Notes: generated from the sequence alone by a model not told the origin. A DNA stretch of 14,086 bases from an uncultured Campylobacter sp. (GCA_949294425.1 CASFHJ010000056.1:1-14086); one strand, 5' to 3'. Counted from the first letter of the stretch, positions 6,391 through 13,544 are shown. Made by a program: numbers and translations.

Positions 6391-7684
6391 TTGTCTTTTT
6401 ATCGTCTTTTACAAGCTTTGCTATGAGCTCACTTGTTTCATTATCTATCTCTGTCATATCCTGTCTTAACTGAGTCATTAATTCTATCTTATCATCTATA
6501 TTTTTCTCCTCCTCATAAACCTCTTTAAAATTTTTCATACCTTCAAACATAGCCTCTTTGAAAGCTTTAAAAACTTTCTCCTGATTTTCAAGTAAGGAAT
6601 TTTCATAAAGCTCAAAATTTTTCCTTAAAGAATCTATCTTTTCATCTAAAGATGCTAGGGTTTTATCAAAATGGTTTATTTTTTCATTACTTATATCTAG
6701 GAGTCTGTTGTATTGCTCACTCATTCTAGAGCTTATATCCTTAAAATTTTGATTTAAGATATTTATATTATTAGTCATTTCAAGATAAATTTTACCTAAG
6801 TCTCTTTGGTTTCTATGCGCCCTATTTAGCTCTGTCATGCTTTGTTTTATATGCTCACTACTTAGTCTTATAGCCTTTTCCTCCACAGTTAGCATTTCCT
6901 GAAAAAGCCCAAATTTACGCTCTATACTTCTATCAAGCTCTTTGAAAAAATCCTCATTACTAACTTGTTCAAAAACAACAGCTACCTTATCAAAATGCTG
7001 CAAGGATTTCTCCAAATATCTTTGTCTAAGCTCCTCTTTAGACCAAAAAAATGTTCTAGTGGCATTTTTTTGCCTATCTAAGATGAGCTGAATTTTTAAA
7101 TTTCCAAATTTTTCAAAAAAAACCCACCACAAAGATAAAAAAATCCCATAAATGCAAAGATAAAAAGAGGAAGCAAGTGAGATAGAAAGCTTTGATATAT
7201 CTGCTTCTAAGGAAGTAATATTTGTAAAGCTTGGTATATAAAAAGCTATGCTTATGAAGGTTCCTAAGATACCTAATAGGGCAAAAACAGAGGGAGCTAT
7301 AGAGGAAAAATGCTCATTTTTTATGCCCTTCATATAAGATGAAACAAAGTCATCAAAGGAGGCATTACTCTTAGTTTCTTTACCTATGCTTAAAAAATTT
7401 TTCATTATGTATCTTTTAAGCGCTTGTTTAAATTCGTCCTTTTGCTGCTCGAAAATGTTAGAGCTGTATTCTGCGTTATATCTTATAAAAAAAATGGCAC
7501 TTAAAAATAAAAGAATGATTATGCTTAACTCTAGCAATCCAATATTTAAGTCTATGTAGCCCAAATACGCAAACACACTTACAACACAAAAAACAAAGGG
7601 AAAAAATGCTATCTTTGCATAAACTAGCAAGGAACTTCTTTGTTTTATCTCGGGTAATACAAGCTCTAAATTTTCTTTATCCAT
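6380..7684 (-). CDS. MotA/ExbB/ZorA-like membrane protein with a long cytoplasmic coiled-coil tail
   Basis: A 434-residue protein. Four hydrophobic helices are visible at about 21-43, 48-68, 129-151 and 166-190, with a cytoplasmic-type loop of about 60 residues between helices 2 and 3, the MotA/TolQ/ExbB arrangement. Helix 3, APSVFALLGILGTFISIAF (130-148), carries the family pattern PxxxxLLGxxGTxxxI, and helix 4, LSISLASSFYLCIYGIFLSL (166-185), matches the small-residue face that packs on the partner helix. Residues 200-434 are almost wholly charged and helical with heptad-like spacing (for example 325-375), unlike MotA, which ends soon after helix 4, but reminiscent of the tail of ZorA. The ATG at 7684 has AGGA 8-9 bases upstream and lies 8 bases after fba. 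The gene overlaps its OmpA-domain partner by 11 bases. The likely role is an inner-membrane energy-coupling or mechanical unit of unknown output; from memory it corresponds to C. jejuni Cj0598. Confidence 0.82.
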   Translation of the reverse strand: MDKENLELVLPEIKQRSSLLVYAKIAFFPFVFCVVSVFAYLGYIDLNIGLLELSIIILLFLSAIFFIRYNAEYSSNIFEQQKDEFKQALKRYIMKNFLSIGKETKSNASFDDFVSSYMKGIKNEHFSSIAPSVFALLGILGTFISIAFYIPSFTNITSLEADISKLSISLASSFYLCIYGIFLSLWWVFFEKFGNLKIQLILDRQKNATRTFFWSKEELRQRYLEKSLQHFDKVAVVFEQVSNEDFFKELDRSIERKFGLFQEMLTVEEKAIRLSSEHIKQSMTELNRAHRNQRDLGKIYLEMTNNINILNQNFKDISSRMSEQYNRLLDISNEKINHFDKTLASLDEKIDSLRKNFELYENSLLENQEKVFKAFKEAMFEGMKNFKEVYEEEKNIDDKIELMTQLRQDMTEIDNETSELIAKLVKDDKKTNEE

Positions 7685-7692
7685 TTAAAATC

Positions 7693-8757
7693 CTAATTTC
7701 TAGCTATGCAGTTTAGATCCTCAAAAGCTTTTTTAAGCCTTTTTACCATGCTTTCCTCTCCAGCTCTTAGCCAAACCCTTGGATCATAATACTTTTTGTT
7801 AGGCTTCTCCTCTCCCTGCGGATTTCCAATCTGTGCTTGTAGATAGTGCTTATTTTCTTTTTCATACTCACGCACCCCGTCCCAAAAAGCCCACTGCGTA
7901 TCTGTGTCTATATTCATCTTTATAACGCCGTAACTTATCGCCTCTTGTATATCGCTAAGCTCAGAACCAGAACCCCCGTGAAAGACGAAATTTATAGGCT
8001 TTTCATGACTTAGCTTAAATTTATCTCTTACATAGCTTTGAGAATTTTTTAATATACTAGGCTCTAAGCTCACATTTCCGGGCTTATAAACCCCATGCAC
8101 ATTACCAAAGGAAGCAGCTACGCTAAATTTATCACTTATTTTCATAAGCCTTTCATAAGCTAAAGCCACATCTTCTGGCTGGGTATAAAGCTTAGCATTA
8201 TCAATGCCTGTATTATCCACTCCATCTTCTTCTCCGCCAGTGCAACCAAGCTCTATTTCAAGGCAGATTCCAAGTGCAGATAGTTTTTTAAGATAAGCTT
8301 CACAAGTGCTTAAATTCTCCTCTAAATCCTCCTCGCTTAAATCAAGCATATGAGATGAAAACAAAGCCTGTCCCTCGTTTTCCTTAAAATCAGCATTAGC
8401 CTCTATAAGTGCATCTATCCATGGAAGTAGTTTTCTTGCAGCATGATCTGTGTGTAAGATAACAGCTACTCCATAAGCCTTAGCAAGTAAATGCACGTGT
8501 TTTGCACCGCTTATAGCTCCTAAAACATCTGCGTTAGGGCAGGACTTTCCAGCTATAAATTTAGCTCCTCCGTTTGAAAATTGTATGATAACAGGGGATT
8601 TCACCTCCTTAGCAGCTTCAAGAACAGCATTTATTGAATTCGTGCCTACTACATTTACAGCTGGTATAGCAAAACCTTGAGACTTTGCATACTCATAAAC
8701 CTTATTTAAATCCTCGCCGCTTACTACACCCGGCTTTACTATATCTAAAACACCCAT
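7693..8757 (-). CDS. fba: Class II (zinc) fructose-1,6-bisphosphate aldolase
   Basis: Reversibly cleaves fructose-1,6-bisphosphate into DHAP and glyceraldehyde-3-phosphate in the cytoplasm. Many campylobacters lack phosphofructokinase, so the enzyme there mainly serves gluconeogenesis. Its 354 residues match the E. coli FbaA-type length. Visible catalytic features are LHTDHAARKLLPW (101-113) with D104 and zinc ligand H105, EIELGCTGGEEDG (167-179) with E169 in the metal/active-site region, NVHGVY (219-224) with zinc ligand H221, VFHGGSGS (258-265) with zinc ligand H260, and the phosphate-binding NIDTDTQWA (282-290). RVWLRAGE (327-334) is the conserved C-terminal block. Its ATG overlaps the peb4 stop by one base (TAATG), so translation is probably coupled to peb4. 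The gene is complete, with no missing key residue. Confidence 0.98.
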   Translation of the reverse strand: MGVLDIVKPGVVSGEDLNKVYEYAKSQGFAIPAVNVVGTNSINAVLEAAKEVKSPVIIQFSNGGAKFIAGKSCPNADVLGAISGAKHVHLLAKAYGVAVILHTDHAARKLLPWIDALIEANADFKENEGQALFSSHMLDLSEEDLEENLSTCEAYLKKLSALGICLEIELGCTGGEEDGVDNTGIDNAKLYTQPEDVALAYERLMKISDKFSVAASFGNVHGVYKPGNVSLEPSILKNSQSYVRDKFKLSHEKPINFVFHGGSGSELSDIQEAISYGVIKMNIDTDTQWAFWDGVREYEKENKHYLQAQIGNPQGEEKPNKKYYDPRVWLRAGEESMVKRLKKAFEDLNCIARN

Positions 8758-9569
8758 TATTTAATCTCTACCTTAGCAGCGTCAAAAAGCTCTTTAGCCT
8801 TTTGATTCATCAAAGAATTTACCTCTTGTGCCTTTATTTGATTTTCTATAAATTTTTTCACATTAGCATCGCTAAGTGTGAGTTGCTTTTTAGCTCTTGC
8901 TTCCTCTTTTAAAATCACATGATAACCAAATTGAGTTTTTACAGGAGTCTTTGTAAAGGTGCCATTTTTAAGAGAAAAGGCAGCATCGCTAAAGGGCTTA
9001 ACCATATCAGCCTCACCAAACCAGCCAAGATCGCCTCCTCTTGAAGCAGAACCCGGATCTATAGACTTAGCCCTAGCAAGCTCTTCAAATTTAGAGGTCA
9101 AAGCAGAACCCTTTAGTGTGCCAAGCTCTGAAATTATAGCCCTTGCCTCCGCATCGCTATTTACAAGTATATGCCTTGCATGAACTGCAGCTGGTTCTAC
9201 GAATTGATTTTTATTTTTATCGTAAAGTGCCTTTACTTTGGAATTATCAATCTTAATTTCATCTGCTAATTTTTGCTGATAAACGCCCATTAAAATGCTT
9301 TCTTTAGCTAGGTCTAAATTCTCAGCATAAAGCTTATCCTTTTCATAGCCTTTTTTCTTAGCGTCCTCTATGATGAGATGTTGGGCTATGTATTGTTGTA
9401 TAAACATTCTTTTTTGCTCAGCTGGTAGAGAACTTATTGATTTACCGCCTAAAACCTGTTCTAATCTTTTATTAAGCTCTGCGTCTGTGATTTCCTTACC
9501 ATTTACAACAGCTAAAACAGCTGCATTTAAGGAAGCACACAAAGAGGCTAATACCAAAATTTTTTTCAT
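8757..9569 (-). CDS. peb4: PEB4/Cbf2: periplasmic SurA/PrsA-like peptidyl-prolyl isomerase and chaperone
   Basis: A periplasmic foldase that helps outer-membrane proteins assemble and affects adhesion and biofilm in Campylobacter (established for C. jejuni PEB4). I start it at the ATG at 9569, giving 270 residues. MKKILVLASLCASLNA is then a clean signal peptide with cleavage likely after residue 16, and AAAAGGA sits 6 bases upstream. The ATG at 9599 would add ten residues, MKVFHSKGLC, ahead of the signal and has no such site. The SurA-N-like chaperone region covers about 20-125 and the parvulin domain about 128-222: ARHILV (131-136), IDPGSASRGGDLGWFG (170-185), KPFSDAAFSLKNG (191-203) and FGYHVILKE (214-222). 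A C-terminal helix returns to the chaperone lobe. Cys11 in the signal lacks a lipobox. It is first in the operon that continues into fba, and the stop overlaps the fba start by one base. Confidence 0.95.
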   Translation of the reverse strand: MKKILVLASLCASLNAAVLAVVNGKEITDAELNKRLEQVLGGKSISSLPAEQKRMFIQQYIAQHLIIEDAKKKGYEKDKLYAENLDLAKESILMGVYQQKLADEIKIDNSKVKALYDKNKNQFVEPAAVHARHILVNSDAEARAIISELGTLKGSALTSKFEELARAKSIDPGSASRGGDLGWFGEADMVKPFSDAAFSLKNGTFTKTPVKTQFGYHVILKEEARAKKQLTLSDANVKKFIENQIKAQEVNSLMNQKAKELFDAAKVEIK

Positions 9570-9575
9570 GCAAAG

Positions 9576-9582
9576 TCCTTTT
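9576..9582 (-). promoter_or_regulatory. Shine-Dalgarno AAAAGGA fixing the peb4 start at 9569
   Basis: Read on the minus strand, AAAAGGA ends 6 bases before the ATG at 9569. The longer in-frame alternative at 9599 lacks a comparable site and would place ten polar residues before the signal peptide, so this site decides the start. Confidence 0.8.
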
Positions 9583-9643
9583 GAGTGAAATACTTTCATA
9601 AATTTTAATTAAGTTTTATTAATAAGATATTAATCTTTTGGCT

Positions 9644-9649
9644 AGTATA
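9644..9649 (-). promoter_or_regulatory. Possible -10 box for the peb4-fba operon
   Basis: TATACT on the minus strand (5 of 6 to TATAAT), in the context GCTTATACTAG, about 75 bases upstream of the peb4 ATG and downstream of the receptor terminator. It is the best single candidate in the gap, but the region is so AT-rich that other weak boxes nearer the gene (around 9600-9635) cannot be excluded. Confidence 0.35.
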
Positions 9650-9676
9650 AGCCCTTTGATATAAAGTTATTTTAAA

Positions 9677-9704
9677 AAGTGTAAGCTAAAAAAAGCCTAC
9701 ACTT
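9677..9704 (-). terminator. Rho-independent terminator of the TonB-dependent receptor gene
   Basis: Two 11-base arms (9694-9704 and 9677-9687) pair around a 6-base loop. In the minus-strand transcript the single non-Watson-Crick position is a G-U wobble, whereas on the plus strand it would be an A-C mismatch, so the hairpin belongs to the minus strand. It is followed by a U run (CACUUUUUAAAA) and starts about 32 bases after the receptor stop codon. It separates the receptor from the peb4 operon, which lies on the same strand. Confidence 0.8.
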
Positions 9705-9735
9705 AAAGGAGATTTAAATTTTCTTGTAAAGGAAT

Positions 9736-11814
9736 CTAAAATTCAGCTCTTAAGGTTAACCAGTAATTTCTACTTGGAAGTATTCTTTGATATTTTTGAG
9801 AAAGAGTATTTCCTACTAGATCATACTGAGTGAAGTTTGTGTTGAAAAGATTGTTTATCATAGCTCCTATTACTATGCCATTTGAAAAGCTATAATTAGC
9901 TCCTAAATCAACTACATGAGTATCTTTAAAGTATGGACCAGATGAGGCTGAAGCACTATGAGTATTTGCCGTGGTAGTTTTCATCTTTCCTACCCATCTT
10001 AAATAGCTATCAAAATTTGAACCCTTGTAAGAAAGCTTGGCAGAGGCATTATGTCTTGGTATATCATTTAGTGGACTTCCTTTATCAGGTCCTGAAAGTT
10101 TTTGAGTCTCTGTGAAAGAATAAGTAAGATCTAAAAAAAGCCCTCTTGATATGAGATTTGTTAAAAATGCTCCTGATTTAAAGCCCACCTCAACACCAGC
10201 AGATCTAGCAGAATCAACATTTTGATAAGTAACACAAGAAGCATTACTACACATTCCATGTCCCGGAACATTTTCGCCATTCTGATAAGACTGAGAATCT
10301 ATAGCATCTGTAAAGCTTGTGTAAAAGCCAGTAATTGATAAATTTGAAGATCCAAGCTGCATTATGGTGCCTAGCTCATAGTTCCATGTGCTTTCTGGCT
10401 TTAAGTCTGGATTACCATAAGATATTTCATTCGTAGTAAGACTTTCTATATCAAATCTATAATTTAAATTTGGTGCTTGAAAGCCATTTGCAACTCCTAG
10501 TTTAAAGGTTAGCCACTCAGTAGGATAAATATTAAAATAAACTCTTGGAGAATAATTTATACCATAGGTTTGCACCTGATTTACTCTAAGACCTGCTGTA
10601 GTTGAAAAATACTCATTTACAAAATACTCAGCCTCCCCAAAAACTGCTGCTTGATACATATCAGGATGTATCCCTTGACCCATATTCATGAGTTTTTCCC
10701 ACTGAAAATAAGGACCCATATTAAGTATCAAAGAGGAAGTATCGCTAAAATCAAAATTTGTTTTAAAGGTAGTTCCATAAGCAAAGAATTGATTTTCAAC
10801 AAGACCTTTTTTGCTAGGCTTTCCTTGATTACCCCCTATTGGCACGTCAACATGTGGTATACGAGAGGTGTTGTAATACTGAAAATAATTATTAAAAATA
10901 CCAAAGTCATAATTTCCATCATGATTTAAGACAAACTGCCATCTATGATAGTCTCTAATGGCTGTAACAGCATTTCTTGAGGTGTTTAAAGAACCAAATC
11001 TTTGAAAGGCATAATCCACATCAAAATAAAAATCATTAGCATCATCTGCCTTGTAGTTTAATCTATATCCAAAAGATTTATTTTGAAAGCCTGTTGGGCT
11101 GTGGGCTGTGTAGGGATTGTTATTAGTTACTGTTTGACCATAATCAGATCTGTAAAAGTGATTTGCCTGACCAAAAAGATACTTACCTCTAAAATTTATA
11201 GAAATACTCTCATCAAGAGGTGCAAAGACATTGAAATTTAAGCCGTATTGATTTCCCCAGTTTCTAGTGTTTTCTTGTAGTCTACTTTCTATGCCTATGC
11301 TACCTGTTGCTTTATCTGCGTATTTTTTAGTGATTATGTTTATAACCCCACCCATAGCAGAGCTTCCATATACCAAAGAAGCAGGACCTCTAATAACTTC
11401 CACTCTTTCTATCATACTAGCAGGTGGCAAAAAGCCTGATGTGGTATCAAAACCATTGCCATCAAAGCCTCTAGACATATTTACTCTTTTTCCATCTACT
11501 AATATAAGAGTGTAAGCCGAGCTTAGACCCCTCATTTGTATATCTTGTGAACCTGTTTTTGAAACAGAGGTAGTTACCCCCGGAACCTCTTGAACTATAT
11601 CTCCTAAATCTCTTATAGGTCTATTCATTACCTCTTCTGAATCTATTATGCTTACACTAGCAGGAGCGTCTTTTATCTCTTGCTCATAACCTGAAGCCGA
11701 TATAACCGTTTCTCCAATATTATAGCTCTCCTCTATCTCATCTGCAACAGCATAAGATGCTAATAAAACAGCTGCTGTAAAAACGGATAACTTAATCCTA
11801 TTAAACTTTTTCAA
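9736..11814 (-). CDS. TonB-dependent outer-membrane receptor, FepA/CirA/Cfr-like (probable ferric-siderophore uptake)
   Basis: A 692-residue 22-stranded-barrel receptor powered by TonB-ExbB-ExbD. Residues 1-24 form a signal peptide (cleavage after SYAVA). A TonB-box-like ETVISA lies at 35-40. The plug domain (about 45-165) has DAPASVSII (49-57), RDLGDIVQEVPGV (68-80), RG (95-96), LILVDGKR (103-110), and IERVEVIRGPASLVYGSS (135-152) followed by AMGGVINIITKK, the block seen in catecholate and colicin-type receptors. The barrel carries GNPDLKPEST (467-476) and NNLFNTNF (654-661), and the chain ends in an aromatic (LRAEF), the Bam signature. Cys522 and Cys527, in GHGMCSNASCVTY, probably form a small disulfide-closed loop. 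The start is TTG at 11814, supported by a strong AAGGAGG and the signal sequence; no ATG lies nearby. The promoter carries a Fur-box-like sequence, and a terminator follows the gene. Enterobactin-like ligands are likely, but the substrate is not proven; a haem receptor is less likely because no FRAP/NPNL block is seen. Confidence 0.92.
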   Translation of the reverse strand: MKKFNRIKLSVFTAAVLLASYAVADEIEESYNIGETVISASGYEQEIKDAPASVSIIDSEEVMNRPIRDLGDIVQEVPGVTTSVSKTGSQDIQMRGLSSAYTLILVDGKRVNMSRGFDGNGFDTTSGFLPPASMIERVEVIRGPASLVYGSSAMGGVINIITKKYADKATGSIGIESRLQENTRNWGNQYGLNFNVFAPLDESISINFRGKYLFGQANHFYRSDYGQTVTNNNPYTAHSPTGFQNKSFGYRLNYKADDANDFYFDVDYAFQRFGSLNTSRNAVTAIRDYHRWQFVLNHDGNYDFGIFNNYFQYYNTSRIPHVDVPIGGNQGKPSKKGLVENQFFAYGTTFKTNFDFSDTSSLILNMGPYFQWEKLMNMGQGIHPDMYQAAVFGEAEYFVNEYFSTTAGLRVNQVQTYGINYSPRVYFNIYPTEWLTFKLGVANGFQAPNLNYRFDIESLTTNEISYGNPDLKPESTWNYELGTIMQLGSSNLSITGFYTSFTDAIDSQSYQNGENVPGHGMCSNASCVTYQNVDSARSAGVEVGFKSGAFLTNLISRGLFLDLTYSFTETQKLSGPDKGSPLNDIPRHNASAKLSYKGSNFDSYLRWVGKMKTTTANTHSASASSGPYFKDTHVVDLGANYSFSNGIVIGAMINNLFNTNFTQYDLVGNTLSQKYQRILPSRNYWLTLRAEF

Positions 11815-11823
11815 AACAGATAT

Positions 11824-11830
11824 CCTCCTT
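11824..11830 (-). promoter_or_regulatory. Strong Shine-Dalgarno AAGGAGG supporting the receptor's TTG start
   Basis: The longest match to the anti-Shine-Dalgarno seen in the window, 9 bases before TTG at 11814. No ATG or GTG lies at a suitable distance, and the TTG opens directly onto a signal peptide (KKFNRIKLSVFTAAVLL), so the start is well supported. Confidence 0.8.
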
Positions 11831-11839
11831 AATAATTAA

Positions 11840-11858
11840 GATAATAAATATCATGATT
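11840..11858. promoter_or_regulatory. Candidate Fur box in the receptor promoter
   Basis: GATAATAAATATCATGATT matches the classical 19-base Fur consensus GATAATGATAATCATTATC at 14 positions by my count. It overlaps the receptor's -10 box and probable start site, so Fur-iron binding would block transcription. High background AT content lowers the weight of the match, but its position and the gene's identity support it. Confidence 0.55.
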
Positions 11859-11861
11859 ATA
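11856..11861 (-). promoter_or_regulatory. Sigma-70 -10 box for the TonB-dependent receptor
   Basis: A perfect TATAAT on the minus strand (context TTGTATAATCATG), 41 bases before the TTG start, predicting a leader of roughly 35 bases containing AAGGAGG. Upstream DNA to about 11950 is very AT-rich with T runs, fitting the Campylobacter promoter style. The rest of the 286-base divergent gap to thiD shows no credible ORF or RNA gene. Confidence 0.65.
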
Positions 11862-12064
11862 CAAAGCAAAGCTTAAAATTTTCTTTATTTTTTATAGCTT
11901 TTCTTTTATAAAAAATACATATAAAGTATTTATTTATAGCTATTTAAGAGCTAATATTAAATGAAAAAATTATATAAATAAATGATATAGATTTTTAAAA
12001 TTAATTAAATAAATAAAAGCTAAAAATACAAAAAATCCGCTTTACTTTTAAAGACAAAAAAAGA

Positions 12065-12070
12065 TAAAAT
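12065..12070 (+). promoter_or_regulatory. Probable -10 box for thiD-thiE
   Basis: TAAAAT in the context AAAGATAAAATAGC, 30 bases before the thiD ATG, with AAGGGA at 12090-12095 as ribosome binding site. No TPP riboswitch can be recognised in the leader: it is too short and lacks the conserved CTGAGA element. Confidence 0.5.
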
Positions 12071-12100
12071 AGCTAATTTAAATTTTTTTAAGGGAAAAAA

Positions 12101-12904
12101 ATGCAAGAACCTAGGACAAAAATTCCTATTTTAACGATAGCTGGAAGTGATTGCAGTGGTGGTGCTGGAGTGCAAGCTGATATAAAGACCTTTAGCGCAC
12201 ACAATCTTTTTGCAATGTCTGTGATAATTTGTGTGGTGGCAGAAAATACAAAAAGAGTGATTTCTGCTTATGATATACCTAGCTCTGTGGTTGATGAGCA
12301 ATTTTTATCTGTCTTTGAAGATATAGTGCCAAAGGCTGTTAAGATAGGAATGCTGCCTTCAAAAGAGCTAATGGCTTGTGTTGCTAAGAATTTAAGCCTT
12401 TATAAGCCTGAAAACATAGTGCTTGATCCTGTGATGTTTGCTAAAAATGGCTTTGCTTTGATGGATATTAAAAACTGCGAATTTTTCAAGGAAACCATGC
12501 TTAAATTTGCTGATATTTTAACGCCAAATATACCAGAAGCGCAGTATCTAAGTGGCTTTGAAATAAAAGATGAAAAGGATATGATAAGGGCTGCTAAAGA
12601 CCTAGTAAAACTTGGAGCAAAGGCTGTTTTGCTAAAGGGAGGACATAAAAAGGATAATGCAAACGACGTGCTTTATGATGGCAAAGATGTTTTTATCCTA
12701 GAATCAGATAGAATAAATACCAAAAATACTCACGGAACAGGCTGCACACTCTCATCTGCAATAGCCTCAAATTTAGCTAAAGGAAAAAAGCTTTATGAGG
12801 CAGTAAAAGAGGCAAAAGACTACGTGTATAACGCTATCTTAAATTCTTTAGATTTAGGGCAAGGACATGGTCCAACTGATCATTTTTATTTTTTAAAGGA
12901 TTAG
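12101..12904 (+). CDS. thiD: Hydroxymethylpyrimidine / phosphomethylpyrimidine kinase
   Basis: Phosphorylates HMP and then HMP-phosphate to HMP-pyrophosphate in the cytoplasm, the pyrimidine substrate of ThiE. Its 267 residues match the ribokinase-like ThiD/PdxK family. Visible motifs are LTIAGSDCSGGAGVQADIKT (11-30), the substrate and N-terminal signature with D17; AENT (47-50), where AQNT is the form I expect; KIGML (81-85); DPVMFAKNG (109-117); LTPNIPEA (140-147), the ATP/Mg region; LLKGGH (177-182); and NTHGTGCTLSSAIA (209-222), the anion hole, with C215 at the catalytic-loop position usual for ThiD. The ATG is preceded by AAGGGA. It stops one base before the thiE start, so the two form an operon. 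It is divergent from the TonB receptor. Bacterial PdxK relatives share the fold, but the pairing with thiE favours ThiD. Confidence 0.96.
   Translation: MQEPRTKIPILTIAGSDCSGGAGVQADIKTFSAHNLFAMSVIICVVAENTKRVISAYDIPSSVVDEQFLSVFEDIVPKAVKIGMLPSKELMACVAKNLSLYKPENIVLDPVMFAKNGFALMDIKNCEFFKETMLKFADILTPNIPEAQYLSGFEIKDEKDMIRAAKDLVKLGAKAVLLKGGHKKDNANDVLYDGKDVFILESDRINTKNTHGTGCTLSSAIASNLAKGKKLYEAVKEAKDYVYNAILNSLDLGQGHGPTDHFYFLKD
12895..12900 (+). promoter_or_regulatory. Shine-Dalgarno AAAGGA for thiE inside the end of thiD
   Basis: AAAGGA lies 5 bases upstream of the thiE TTG codon at 12906 and overlaps the last thiD codons. It supports the non-ATG start and coupled expression. Confidence 0.7.
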
Positions 12905-12905
12905 C

Positions 12906-13544
12906 TTGACTTTTTATCTAATAGCATCTAAAAATGAACTTAGCACACAAAGATTTTTAAATATAATACAAGAAGCCATAAGAGGCGGTGTGGATATGAT
13001 ACAACTTAGAGAAAAAAATCTTTGTGCGAGAGATTTTTACAAGCTAGCCCTAGTTTTAAAAAGACTTTGTGATGAAAAAAATATAGCATTGATAATAAAT
13101 GATAGAGTAGATATAGCCTTGGCTATAAACTCAGCTGGAGTGCATTTAGGACAAGATGATCTGCCTCTAAAAGAGGCTAGAAGGCTCTTAAAAGATAAGA
13201 TAATAGGAATAAGTGCTAAAACAAAGGCTCAAATAGATGAGGCTTTTGCTTTTAAGGCTGATTATGTAGGCTGTGGAGCTATCTATGAAAGCCCTACAAA
13301 AGATAGCTCTATAATAGGACTTAAAGGCTTTAATGAACTTACTAAGCACATAAAAGAAAAAAAATACCCCTTAAAAGCGGTAGCAATAGGCGGTATAAAT
13401 GCCACAAATATAAAAGAATTTAAGGATTCAGGCGCAAAGTCCTTAGCCTTTTCATCTGCTATTATGAGAAGTAAAAACGTATACAAAAGCTGCTTAGAGA
13501 TAAAAAAAGAGCTTGAAAAAGTGCTAAATTTTGATAAGCCATAA
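12906..13544 (+). CDS. thiE: Thiamine-phosphate synthase
   Basis: Joins HMP-pyrophosphate (the ThiD product) with thiazole phosphate to give thiamine monophosphate in the cytoplasm. A 212-residue TIM barrel of normal family length. Conserved elements in order are YLIA (4-7), MIQLREKN (31-38), IINDRVDIA (63-71), AGVHLGQDDLP (77-87), IGISAKT (100-106) with S103 at the diphosphate-contacting Ser, VGCGAIYESPTK (121-132), and AVAIGGI (158-164), the phosphate-binding loop. The start is TTG at 12906, one base after the thiD stop, because YLIA must form the first strand and AAAGGA lies 5 bases upstream; the first in-frame ATG (residue 31) would delete that strand. Last gene of the two-gene operon; no hairpin terminator is evident after it. 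Confidence 0.96.
   Translation: MTFYLIASKNELSTQRFLNIIQEAIRGGVDMIQLREKNLCARDFYKLALVLKRLCDEKNIALIINDRVDIALAINSAGVHLGQDDLPLKEARRLLKDKIIGISAKTKAQIDEAFAFKADYVGCGAIYESPTKDSSIIGLKGFNELTKHIKEKKYPLKAVAIGGINATNIKEFKDSGAKSLAFSSAIMRSKNVYKSCLEIKKELEKVLNFDKP

Noticed and set aside
5533..7684. A complete Zorya anti-phage system
   Set aside because: Only ZorA/ZorB-like architecture is present. No ZorC, ZorD helicase/nuclease or ZorE HNH gene is adjacent, the B subunit lacks the motor aspartate, and the neighbours are housekeeping genes. The UvrD/Rep helicase at 2664-4673 is on the opposite strand and belongs to the valS block; it is not the SNF2-type ZorD.
8685..9588. Plus-strand open frames over the fba/peb4 junction and peb4
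   Set aside because: Both underlying genes are well conserved on the minus strand; these frames carry no recognisable domain or start signal.
9569..9599. Longer peb4 start at 9599
   Set aside because: It would put MKVFHSKGLC ahead of an otherwise perfect signal peptide, and the AAAAGGA site points to 9569.
10651..11515. Plus-strand open frames inside the TonB receptor
   Set aside because: Antisense shadows of the receptor gene; low-complexity translation with no motif.
11937..11953. Short inverted repeat TAGCT/AGCTA in the receptor-thiD gap
   Set aside because: Arms of only five bases in very AT-rich DNA, with no link to a promoter or terminator; within chance.
12000..12100. TPP riboswitch upstream of thiD
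   Set aside because: No CTGAGA core or paired helices; the leader after the probable -10 box is only about 25 bases.
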